The position numbers and the translations under genes are program-made. From Mariniphaga sp964559175 (GTDB taxonomy: Bacteria; Bacteroidota; Bacteroidia; Bacteroidales; Prolixibacteraceae): a DNA stretch of 64,000 bases. Shown here one piece after another: positions 48,750 to 56,291 of this stretch (positions are counted from its first letter, which is position 1; every line of letters begins with the position of its first letter). The notes beneath the pieces are model-generated. The model was not told the DNA's origin and made no database searches. It was given only the letters and a program-made list of their open reading frames with translations. The stretch is taken from assembly GCA_964559175.1 (NCBI GenBank), contig CAZLGT010000019.1, forward strand, positions 6,430 to 70,429. The letters are read 5' to 3'.

Positions 48750-50348
48750 TTAATCTGTTACTTCGTAATTCCGCATCATTCCCATGTCTTCATGTTCCAG
48801 GTTGTGGCAGTGATAGACATAGATTCCTTTAAAATCTTCAAATTTCATCATTATCTTCACTTTCATTCCGGGCATAAGCAGAAAGGTATCCTGCCAGCCG
48901 TCATCCATGAAACCGTCTTTTACTGATTCCCAAACTGCCCGCTGCATCCCTGAAACCTCCCGTTCAATAATTTGAAATTGAAGGCCGTGCAGGTGTACCG
49001 GGTGCGGCATGCGCATCATGTCCTGCATCATTCCCATGCCGCGGCCATTGTCGCTGTTAATAAATTCCCACATTTCTGTGGTGTTCAGTTTTACTTTTTC
49101 CCATTCAGCCACCTCGGTCATCCCAAATGTTTCACCATTGATAACCCACTGCATCCGCTGGTTATAGAAATGAAATTGGCGGGGATTACCGCTGTTTACA
49201 GCGTTCGTTGGATTAAGCGGCGTTATCGTTGAAAGCTTTGAAGGCAATTCCATTTTTTTGCCGGTGTTTTCTGTCACTTTGAAAGCGGCCACATTAAATG
49301 CAATCCCATTTTCAACACCATCGGGTTGCATCATTCCACCACCCATTCCACGCCCCATCATTCCGCCGCCCATTCCCATGGAGGTGCCGTCGCTAAAGGC
49401 AAGGCTTTGTAATTGGATTTCGTTTCCTGTGTTCTGCCCCGAAAAATCTTTCCATATTTCGGCACGCTGTCCGGGGGCAAGCATCAGGTAAGGTTTTTTA
49501 ACCGGTTTTTCGAGCAAGCCTCCGTCGGCCCCGATTACAATAACATCCTCGCCGTCGTTCCACGCCAGTTTATAAATACGCGAGTTGGAACCGTTGAGCA
49601 CCCTGAACCAGTACGTGGATTTTGAAACATTAAACGTGGTATCGGGATTTCCGTTCACCAAAACCCGGTTTCCGAGAAAACCCTGCATTTGCCCCATCCG
49701 GTTGTTTTGCAAATAAACCAGTTGGTTGCTGTTGTCGAACATCCTGTCCTGGATAATCAGCGGGACATCGTTTTCGCCGGAAGGCAAACCGCTATTGTTA
49801 TCTTCTACAATAAACAATCCGGCCAGTCCCTGGTACACCTGTGGCCCGGTAATTTTATCGGGGTGCGGATGAAACCAATACGTGCCAGGGCGATTGTTCA
49901 CTTCGAATTCGTATATGTATTGTTCGCCGTTTTCTATCGCGTACATGGGGTGCCCGTCCATTTCGGGCGGGATGTGCAGACCATGCCAGTGAATTACGCT
50001 TTCGCGGGGGAGTTGGTTTTTAAAGCGGATGCGGATTTTCTGCCCTTGTTTTACGCGAATTACGGGGCAGAGGTGTGAACCTGCAAGTTTTTCGAGAGCG
50101 TACTGCTCTCCTTTTAACAGCTTTGACTGATAAGTATAAACGTTTGTTTTGTTGCCCGAAAAAAGTTGCAATTCGGATGGGGCGGCTGTTAGTTCGATGT
50201 CGGTTTCCGGGTTAAAACTTTCGTTTACGTTGTAATTTCCCGGAATTGTTTTTTGCTGCCCGTTGGTAGTGCAAAAAGCCAATGATGGCAATAAAGTGGT
50301 AAGTGCAACTCCTCTGGCTGATTTTTTTAAAAACTGGTAACGGTTCAT
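48750..50348 (-). CDS. periplasmic multicopper oxidase (three-domain, CueO/CopA-like)
   Basis: The 532-residue protein has an N-terminal hydrophobic export signal (no twin Arg, KKSARGVALTTLLPSLAFC) and four copper-binding motifs: HWHGLHIPPE, YWFHPHPDKITGP, HPVHLHGLQF and YHCHNLEHEDMGMM with Cys and axial Met. The insert MGMGGGMMGRGMGGGMM and the C-terminal GRGMGMMQDMMRMP are Met-rich, typical of Cu(I)-oxidising CueO/CopA enzymes. It oxidises Cu(I) to the less toxic Cu(II). The 207 bp upstream (50349-50555) hold a terminator and no recognisable -7 box. Confidence 0.93.
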   Translation of the reverse strand: MNRYQFLKKSARGVALTTLLPSLAFCTTNGQQKTIPGNYNVNESFNPETDIELTAAPSELQLFSGNKTNVYTYQSKLLKGEQYALEKLAGSHLCPVIRVKQGQKIRIRFKNQLPRESVIHWHGLHIPPEMDGHPMYAIENGEQYIYEFEVNNRPGTYWFHPHPDKITGPQVYQGLAGLFIVEDNNSGLPSGENDVPLIIQDRMFDNSNQLVYLQNNRMGQMQGFLGNRVLVNGNPDTTFNVSKSTYWFRVLNGSNSRIYKLAWNDGEDVIVIGADGGLLEKPVKKPYLMLAPGQRAEIWKDFSGQNTGNEIQLQSLAFSDGTSMGMGGGMMGRGMGGGMMQPDGVENGIAFNVAAFKVTENTGKKMELPSKLSTITPLNPTNAVNSGNPRQFHFYNQRMQWVINGETFGMTEVAEWEKVKLNTTEMWEFINSDNGRGMGMMQDMMRMPHPVHLHGLQFQIIEREVSGMQRAVWESVKDGFMDDGWQDTFLLMPGMKVKIMMKFEDFKGIYVYHCHNLEHEDMGMMRNYEVTD

Positions 50349-50483
50349 TTAATTCTTTTTTTGTATTTCTTTTTGTGGAAAAGACCATGCCAACTTCCAC
50401 AATATATTACAAAACATCTAAAACACTAATTATCTGCCTGTTAATAGGGGGGGTATTTGAGGCGGGCCAGGTGTAGAAAAACA

Positions 50484-50500
50484 ACCCCACTTTTTGGGGA
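50484..50500 (-). terminator. intrinsic terminator after the TonB receptor
   Basis: The minus strand reads CCCC-aaaaagt-GGGG followed by TTGTTTTT. It lies 56 bp after the receptor stop (50556) and separates the sigma/anti-sigma/receptor unit from the multicopper oxidase gene. Confidence 0.7.
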
Positions 50501-50555
50501 ATATTACCAACAGAATTGATACTGAAACAGATAAGAACAGTTTTTCTGATTTTTC

Positions 50556-53132
50556 TTATATTCCCAATTTTAAAAATAAAGAAGGAGTAAATGGAATGGC
50601 TTCCGAATGAACATTTACAATCTCCGATGTACTCGATTCAACCCGTCGCAAATTGGAGTATTTTATATTTGCACGGTTCAATACATTCAGAACGGAAAGC
50701 CCTAAATTTCCATAAACTTTGCCTTTGCTGAATTTATAAACTACAGCGGCATCGAGCCTGCTGTAAAAGGGAATTGATGTGTCGTTATCATTAAAACTTT
50801 TCATAATTTCGAAACCCGAACCATAAACATAATTGGCTGAAAAATAGAGGGATTTCCAATTATAGATTCCGGCAAATTTAAGTTCGTGTCGCTGGTCGTG
50901 GGGTGCAAGCCGATAATGGTTTGAAGGGTCGAACGAAAAATTTTCTTCCACTTTGCTTAGGGTATATGAAACCCAGGCTACATTCTTTTTGTATTCTTTT
51001 TTTAAGTAAAAATCAATGCCATAACTTCTACTTTTTCCTGAATAAAAACCTTCACCGGTTTCCATTGTCTCATTGTAGTATCGGGTAATCCCGTCGGTTT
51101 TTTTAAAATAACCCTCAACGCTTAGCAAAAAATCGTTTTTGTTGTATGAAATTCCACCAACCCAATGTTGTGCGTTTAATGCCGGAATTGTCTTACCGTC
51201 ACTGGCTGTCCAAAACCAGGAATAATTCAGGTTATTATCAACAAATGATGTTTTGGATATAAACTGGTGATATTGTCCCCATGCAGCATTTAATCTTACG
51301 GTTTCGGAAAGGTTAAAGGAAGCGCTCAACCGGGGTTCGTAAAACATTTTACCTGTTTCATTTTCGTAAATTGCGCGCAACCCGGGTTTTACTGTAAATT
51401 TTTTGTTTACCGGAAATGTACCCTGGACAAACCCGGTATATTTTTCAGATAAGCCATTTAAGTCGATTAGGTCCTGACCTTCTTCTTTTCGGTAAAGCAA
51501 TACATTGTTCTGTTGAAAATCCAAACCTAAGTCAAGCTGAATCCCATTAATAAGAGAAACATGATGCACTATTTTAACGGAAGATTCATCTATTTCATTA
51601 TCAACCTGTACTATTTCGTTGTTGCTTTGCCCACTTTCATGTCCCATTCCGTGTTCCCCGTTATTTCCCATCATTTCTGATGAGGAATTGAACTCAGTTG
51701 TTTCATTGTCGAACCTAGAATGGCTTATGCTTATTTCACTTTTATGATTGCTTCCCCAAAATTTTGAATAACCAGCTGACGCCCCAAATTGTTTGTTCCT
51801 TTCATTGTAGTTATTGCCCAACTGAAAATTATCGAACTCTCTCTCGATATCGTAGGAATAGCGGTCGCCCCCGCTATAAAACGAAGCTGAAAAAATATCG
51901 TCTTTTTCGCCGCGGTATGTATATTTTAAATTGGCATCGCTGAATTTGTAGTCGGGGACCACCAGCACATCAACCATCCCATTGAAATTGTCGTGATTTC
52001 CATTATGCTGATTAGCTGAATTCGACATATCCCTGTGCCCAAAAATATTCAAATCATAGGGATTGTAAAGTTCGTAATACGTTTGCCGGTAAGCGCCAAC
52101 CAGCGTAGATTTTCTGCTTACCGGAATCTCAACTAAAGAATTGACGGTTGAGTTATTCACGTTAAGCGTGATTGAGGGTTTTGCCTGATTTCCGTTTTTG
52201 CCTGTAATACGGATAATCCCGCCAACCCTGTCTCCATAACCGGCTTCGTAGCCCCCTTTTAAAACACGGATAGTTTTAATAAGCAGGGGGTTTACAACCC
52301 CAATATTATCATTAAAATTTTTAAGCCCGAAAATTGTAAATCCATCCAGTTCAATTTTGCTTTGACCTTCATAACCTCCCCAGACCAGCAAATCTGACGA
52401 TTGTTCGCCGGATGCCAAAACCCCGGGCATTAAACGCAAAACATTGTAAACGGCATTGTCGCCGTAACCGGGAAGAAAGGGTGCAATGGTATGGTTTATT
52501 TTCATGTGTCCGGCGGCATTTCCAATCAGGGTCGCCCTTTCAACATCAAACCCTTCAACTTTTACTTCTTTTAGCTCGGTTACCGAAGGGGTAAGTTCAA
52601 ATTGTTGATTTACGCTGCTCGTGAACAAGGTATCGTAAATATAGTAGCCTAAATGGGAAATTTGCATGTTAAAAGACGTGTCGGCAGAAGCGAGAAAATT
52701 GAAATTCCCATTTTGGTCGGACTGCACCTGCCGGTTGTTAATGAGGATGTAAGAAAATGGCAGCGGTTCGTATGTTTCTGCTTCAACCACCTGTCCGCTA
52801 ATGTTTGTGATTTTATTTTTTGTGTTGGCGGTTGTTTCCTGCGACCGAAAAATGACAAACACCTCGCCGCTCTTATCAAATTCGAGCGGAAACCCTTGCA
52901 ACAGGTAAGAAACAACAGCCTGTTTCGATTCAAATTCCTGGCGAACGGTGATTTTGAACTTCGAAAGGAACTTGTCATCGAATGTGAACTGAAAACCATA
53001 TTTGTCCCGCAACTCAATAAAAACTTCATCAAGCGGAATGTCCACCGCATCAACTCTTATTTTTTGCGATTGAGCTATTACGTTCCACGAAATGAACAAC
53101 AGGAACAGCATTAAAAATATGGAATTCTTCAC
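50556..53132 (-). CDS. TonB-dependent receptor with STN domain and carboxypeptidase-like domain
   Basis: The 858-residue protein has a signal peptide, an STN-type signalling domain (IRVDAVDIPLDEVFIELRDKYGFQFTFDDKFL...VVSYLLQGFPLEFDKSG), a carboxypeptidase-regulatory-like domain (ISGQVVEAETYEPLPFSYILINNRQVQSDQNGNF) and a TonB plug and barrel (AAGHMKINHTIAPFLPG...YGDRVGGIIRITGKNG). The barrel carries a Met/His loop (EMMGNNGEHGMGHESG), so a copper or metal-complex substrate is likely. Together with the downstream-numbered FecR and sigma genes it forms a cell-surface signalling unit. Confidence 0.93.
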   Translation of the reverse strand: MKNSIFLMLFLLFISWNVIAQSQKIRVDAVDIPLDEVFIELRDKYGFQFTFDDKFLSKFKITVRQEFESKQAVVSYLLQGFPLEFDKSGEVFVIFRSQETTANTKNKITNISGQVVEAETYEPLPFSYILINNRQVQSDQNGNFNFLASADTSFNMQISHLGYYIYDTLFTSSVNQQFELTPSVTELKEVKVEGFDVERATLIGNAAGHMKINHTIAPFLPGYGDNAVYNVLRLMPGVLASGEQSSDLLVWGGYEGQSKIELDGFTIFGLKNFNDNIGVVNPLLIKTIRVLKGGYEAGYGDRVGGIIRITGKNGNQAKPSITLNVNNSTVNSLVEIPVSRKSTLVGAYRQTYYELYNPYDLNIFGHRDMSNSANQHNGNHDNFNGMVDVLVVPDYKFSDANLKYTYRGEKDDIFSASFYSGGDRYSYDIEREFDNFQLGNNYNERNKQFGASAGYSKFWGSNHKSEISISHSRFDNETTEFNSSSEMMGNNGEHGMGHESGQSNNEIVQVDNEIDESSVKIVHHVSLINGIQLDLGLDFQQNNVLLYRKEEGQDLIDLNGLSEKYTGFVQGTFPVNKKFTVKPGLRAIYENETGKMFYEPRLSASFNLSETVRLNAAWGQYHQFISKTSFVDNNLNYSWFWTASDGKTIPALNAQHWVGGISYNKNDFLLSVEGYFKKTDGITRYYNETMETGEGFYSGKSRSYGIDFYLKKEYKKNVAWVSYTLSKVEENFSFDPSNHYRLAPHDQRHELKFAGIYNWKSLYFSANYVYGSGFEIMKSFNDNDTSIPFYSRLDAAVVYKFSKGKVYGNLGLSVLNVLNRANIKYSNLRRVESSTSEIVNVHSEAIPFTPSLFLKLGI

Positions 53133-53135
53133 TTT

Positions 53136-54011
53136 TTAGTTATCGCCGGTTATTAAATAATTTGATTCCGACTTTTTAACGTATGTATAGCCCAAAGGTT
53201 TACAAACCATTGACAACACCTTCTCAACATCAGGGTCTTTTTGAAAACTAACCGAGATAGTTCTTTTTAATGTCAGGTCCGTTGTAATTGATACACCATA
53301 CTGCCGTTCAATCTCTTTAACTACTTCACCGAACGGGGCGGCTGTATAAACAAACTGGTTGAACCTCCAGGACGTGATATTTTCAGGCGAAATATTTACC
53401 AGTTGGTATAAAATCTTTCCTGATTTTAAAATTACCTGTTCATTAGGGTTTAAAATAACCGGGGCATCTTTTGTTCCTGAAACATTTACTTTCCCGGTCA
53501 CACATAAAACGCGGTATGTATCATCGCGTGAGAAAATGTTAAAAGATGTGCCTAAAACCGAAGTTTTTCCATATTTTGAATTAACTGTAAATTTTTTCCC
53601 TTTTTGAACTTCAAAAAAGCCCTCGCCTTCAAACTGAACACTCCTGACCACCTGCCACCGGAAAGGATAAACCTTTAATGTTGATGCGGCATTTAATTCC
53701 ACAATTGAGCCATCGGGCAATGTAGCGGAGAGATGTTCCCCTTTTGGGGCAACATACGTATTGTTGTAAAACCAACCAAAAGAACCGATTCCGACGAGAA
53801 TTAAAAAAGAGGCTGCAAAACTTAGTTTCATAATGCGGCTTTTAAAATCAACCGTTTTGTCTTTCTTTTCCTGAAACAATCTGTCAAAATTATTTTCCCA
53901 GATTAGCCCTTTGTTTTCGCCCCACTCAACTTTTGCTCCCAAGAACAATCTTTCGGTTTCCGCATTTATTTGCTCTATGCTGTTCATCTGTTTCATTTTA
54001 ATCAGTTGCAA
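53136..54011 (-). CDS. FecR-family anti-sigma factor
   Basis: The 291-residue protein has one transmembrane helix (SFAASFLILVGIGSFGWFY, about 68-88) and the FecR domain: LPDGSIVELNAASTLKVYPFRWQVVRSVQFEGEGFFEVQKGKKFTVNSKYGKTSVLGTSFNIFSRDDTYRVLCVTGKVNVSG, followed by the C-terminal secretin-like fold. The start may be MKQMNS or MNSIEQ rather than MQLIKM. It overlaps the sigma-factor gene by 14 bp. It senses the STN domain of the receptor and controls the ECF sigma factor. Confidence 0.93.
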   Translation of the reverse strand: MQLIKMKQMNSIEQINAETERLFLGAKVEWGENKGLIWENNFDRLFQEKKDKTVDFKSRIMKLSFAASFLILVGIGSFGWFYNNTYVAPKGEHLSATLPDGSIVELNAASTLKVYPFRWQVVRSVQFEGEGFFEVQKGKKFTVNSKYGKTSVLGTSFNIFSRDDTYRVLCVTGKVNVSGTKDAPVILNPNEQVILKSGKILYQLVNISPENITSWRFNQFVYTAAPFGEVVKEIERQYGVSITTDLTLKRTISVSFQKDPDVEKVLSMVCKPLGYTYVKKSESNYLITGDN

Positions 54012-54489
54012 TTAATGACGTACGTAAAAAGTTTAGCGCATTTTTCATCCTTTTTTCAACTGCTTTTACACTTAGCCCGAGCCGGTTTGCAATTTCCTTA
54101 TACATAAGCCCATCTATCCTGCTCATCAGAAATACTGTTCTTTCCCTATCCGGCATTTCAAGTATCAAAGTTTCGTATTTCTCTTTTAGTTGGTCAAAAG
54201 ACAAAAGTTCCTCAGGCGAATAATCCTGGTCCTGAAATGTGATATTCTGAAACAACAGTTTCGTTCTCTTTTGATGGTGAAAATGATTAATAAATAAATC
54301 GGACGCCATTTTATACAGCAAGCCATTTACATGGTTTAACCTGATTTTCTCTCTTTTTTCCCACAATTTCAAAAAACATTCCTGGGCAATATCGGTAGCA
54401 AGTTCGGTATCGTTGCAGCGGTAGAAAGCGTAGCTACGTATTTCATCGAAATTCGTATCGAATATTTTTTTAAAATCTTCTTTTGTCAA
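53998..54489 (-). CDS. ECF sigma factor (FecI-like)
   Basis: The 163-residue protein has sigma region 2 (DEIRSYAFYRCNDTELATDIAQECFLKLWEKREKIRLNHVNGLLYKMASDLFINHFHHQKR) and region 4 (LEMPDRERTVFLMSRIDGLMYKEIANRLGLSVKAVEKRMKNALNFL). It directs transcription of the receptor and probably nearby genes. The 133 bp between it and the lipoprotein gene carry an 11-bp inverted repeat (54533-54603) but no clear -7 box. Confidence 0.94.
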   Translation of the reverse strand: MTKEDFKKIFDTNFDEIRSYAFYRCNDTELATDIAQECFLKLWEKREKIRLNHVNGLLYKMASDLFINHFHHQKRTKLLFQNITFQDQDYSPEELLSFDQLKEKYETLILEMPDRERTVFLMSRIDGLMYKEIANRLGLSVKAVEKRMKNALNFLRTSLIATD

Positions 54490-54532
54490 TGTTTCAGATT
54501 TCTGTGATACTTAGCAAAACAAAGAATGTAAT

Positions 54533-54603
54533 GCTTTGGTTTCAATTCATTTGTTTATTCTGCGGAGGTGCAGTTTATTACGTAAACCAATCGAAACCAA
54601 AGC
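54533..54603. repeat. 11-bp inverted repeat with 49-bp loop in the sigma-factor promoter gap
   Basis: GCTTTGGTTTC (54533-54543) and GAAACCAAAGC (54593-54603) are perfect inverted copies. An inner TGC...GCA pair (TGCACCTCCGCA) could extend the fold. The element lies between the Met/His lipoprotein gene and the ECF sigma gene. It may be an operator, an RNA fold, or the terminator of the lipoprotein gene, though no U-run follows. Confidence 0.5.
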
Positions 54604-54622
54604 AAATTCTTAAAGCAAGCTT

Positions 54623-55693
54623 TTAACCATTGCCATGTCCCGTACCGTGACCCTGTCCCATCCCATTTCCATTGCCCGTGCCATTTCCATTGTCATGGTT
54701 TGTGCCGGTTTCGTTGCCATGTTGGTTTGAGTGTCCCATTCCCATTCCATTTACCTGGTTACCTGCACAATGGTCGTTTTCCGAAAGGATAATTTCCACG
54801 GGGTCTTCCCCATTTTTAGCAACTATGGCAACATCGTCACAATCGCCATTACCGTAATCCAGGGTTGCAACAACATTTCCTCCCTGCGATAATTCAATTA
54901 CTCCTTGTGTGAAATACCTGCAGCCACTTGGTTTGATTAATGGTTCCACAATATCTTTTCTGTAAATGGTTTCCGTCCCGTTTTCGGTAATTGTATTTGT
55001 AACATGCCCGGTAACCTGCATCACATCGTCTGTCTGGTCCAGGTTTGTTTCAGCCCCTTCAATCCATTCCCGTACGATTTCCGATTCGCGGTGAATAGTG
55101 GAGCCATCCGGCATGGTAATCATTATATCACCCGTAACTGAATGAATCCCTCCGTTTTGATGGGCACCGGAAATGTGGATGGTTGTCATTCCGGAAATGC
55201 TCATGGAATCTACGGAAAAACCATCATACGTGATTTTACGCGTAAATCCTTCGCCGTTGGGTTCTTCCGAAGTATGAAGTATCATTGCCCCGCTCATAAC
55301 CCTTCCGTTGTTGAGCTGTGTTCCCATGCCGTAATCCATAACCAGCGAATCGGGATATTGCCCCTGGTTACCGTGCATACTGTATTCGGGGTGTTGCCCC
55401 GTCATGTAGTGCATTGAATTGTTTGAACTCCAATTCATTCCGCCGCCGTGCATTCCACCGCCGTGCATCATTCCGCCGCCCTGTATTCCGGTCATCATGC
55501 CTTCGGCGCCAATAAAAAAGTCGCTTTCATAATTCATATCTGCCATTGCATTGTCAACCGAAATTTCGTTTACAACAATTTGGGCTGATTTTTCTTCCAA
55601 CTCTTCTGCCTGCGAAAATAAATCCTGGTCTTTCTGGCAGGAAACAACGAATACAGAAAGTGCTACTACAATAATTCCAAATAATGTTCTCAT
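54623..55693 (-). CDS. Met/His/Gly-rich lipoprotein
   Basis: From MRTLFGIIVVALSVFVVSC (lipobox Cys; start chosen at 55693) the 356-residue lipoprotein has a Met/His/Gly cluster (GMMTGIQGGGMMHGGGMHGGGMNWSS), a beta-rich middle (FTRKITYDGFSVDSMSISGMTTIHISG, IITMPDGSTIHRESEIVREW) and a Gly/Asn/His-rich tail (NQHGNETGTNHDNGNGTGNGNGMGQGHG). It is probably exposed at the cell surface and binds copper or another soft metal. No family I can name. It lies upstream of the sigma/TonB unit and may be co-regulated by it. Confidence 0.82.
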   Translation of the reverse strand: MRTLFGIIVVALSVFVVSCQKDQDLFSQAEELEEKSAQIVVNEISVDNAMADMNYESDFFIGAEGMMTGIQGGGMMHGGGMHGGGMNWSSNNSMHYMTGQHPEYSMHGNQGQYPDSLVMDYGMGTQLNNGRVMSGAMILHTSEEPNGEGFTRKITYDGFSVDSMSISGMTTIHISGAHQNGGIHSVTGDIMITMPDGSTIHRESEIVREWIEGAETNLDQTDDVMQVTGHVTNTITENGTETIYRKDIVEPLIKPSGCRYFTQGVIELSQGGNVVATLDYGNGDCDDVAIVAKNGEDPVEIILSENDHCAGNQVNGMGMGHSNQHGNETGTNHDNGNGTGNGNGMGQGHGTGHGNG

Positions 55694-55844
55694 GTTTCTA
55701 AATTTAAATGTTTTTGTCATTCTTTAGTAGTACACCCAATAAGTTGCGCCCAACCCTACCTGTAAATCGATATTAACAAAAATTTTTATTTGCACCGTTC
55801 TCCAAAATCTTCGTTTGAAATTTTAATAATGACGGTCAGACAAG

Positions 55845-56291
55845 TCAGGTAGTCTTTAAAATATTGCCATTTCCATCGGTTTGTATTTCAAAACTGTATT
55901 TTATGGTAGCCGACTTTTCCAGAATTCTCGAAACGGAACAATATTTTTCCATTGAAAGTTCAATGGCTTTTTTGGCCTTATGGGGTTCGATTTTACCAGT
56001 AAGAATAAAATGAACATGAATTTGAGTGAAAAGTGCGGGGGTTTTGCCCTCTTCCCTTTCAGCTTCTATTTCAACCTTAATATCTTTTAAATCCTGTCGC
56101 TGTTTTTTAAGGATATTAATAATATCGATGGAACTACACCCTCCCAATGCAGAAAGTAGTAATTGCATTGGCCGCATTCCCTTATTGCCTCCTCCAATTT
56201 CTGGAGCGGCATCCATTAATATACTTTGTCCCTCAGGATTAGTCGCTTTCAGGTTATAATTGTTGTCAACCTTGTTTATTTCAATTTTCAT
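55845..56291 (-). CDS. OsmC/Ohr-family protein, copy 1
   Basis: The 148-residue OsmC-family protein has ILMDAAPEIGGGNKGMRPMQLLLSALGGCSSIDIINILKKQ with the first redox Cys, and SMEKYCSVSRILEKSATI with the second. OsmC proteins reduce organic peroxides or act as thiol-linked enzymes. It lies 1 bp after the sulfite-reductase fusion, at the end of the cysteine-attenuated operon. The 152 bp beyond (55694-55844) hold no gene. Confidence 0.92.
   Translation of the reverse strand: MKIEINKVDNNYNLKATNPEGQSILMDAAPEIGGGNKGMRPMQLLLSALGGCSSIDIINILKKQRQDLKDIKVEIEAEREEGKTPALFTQIHVHFILTGKIEPHKAKKAIELSMEKYCSVSRILEKSATIKYSFEIQTDGNGNILKTT

Noticed and set aside
50420..50460. TGTTAAT near the multicopper oxidase promoter as a seventh operator copy
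   Set aside because: The second element after 13 bp is GC-rich and does not match, and no -7 box lies 20 bp away.
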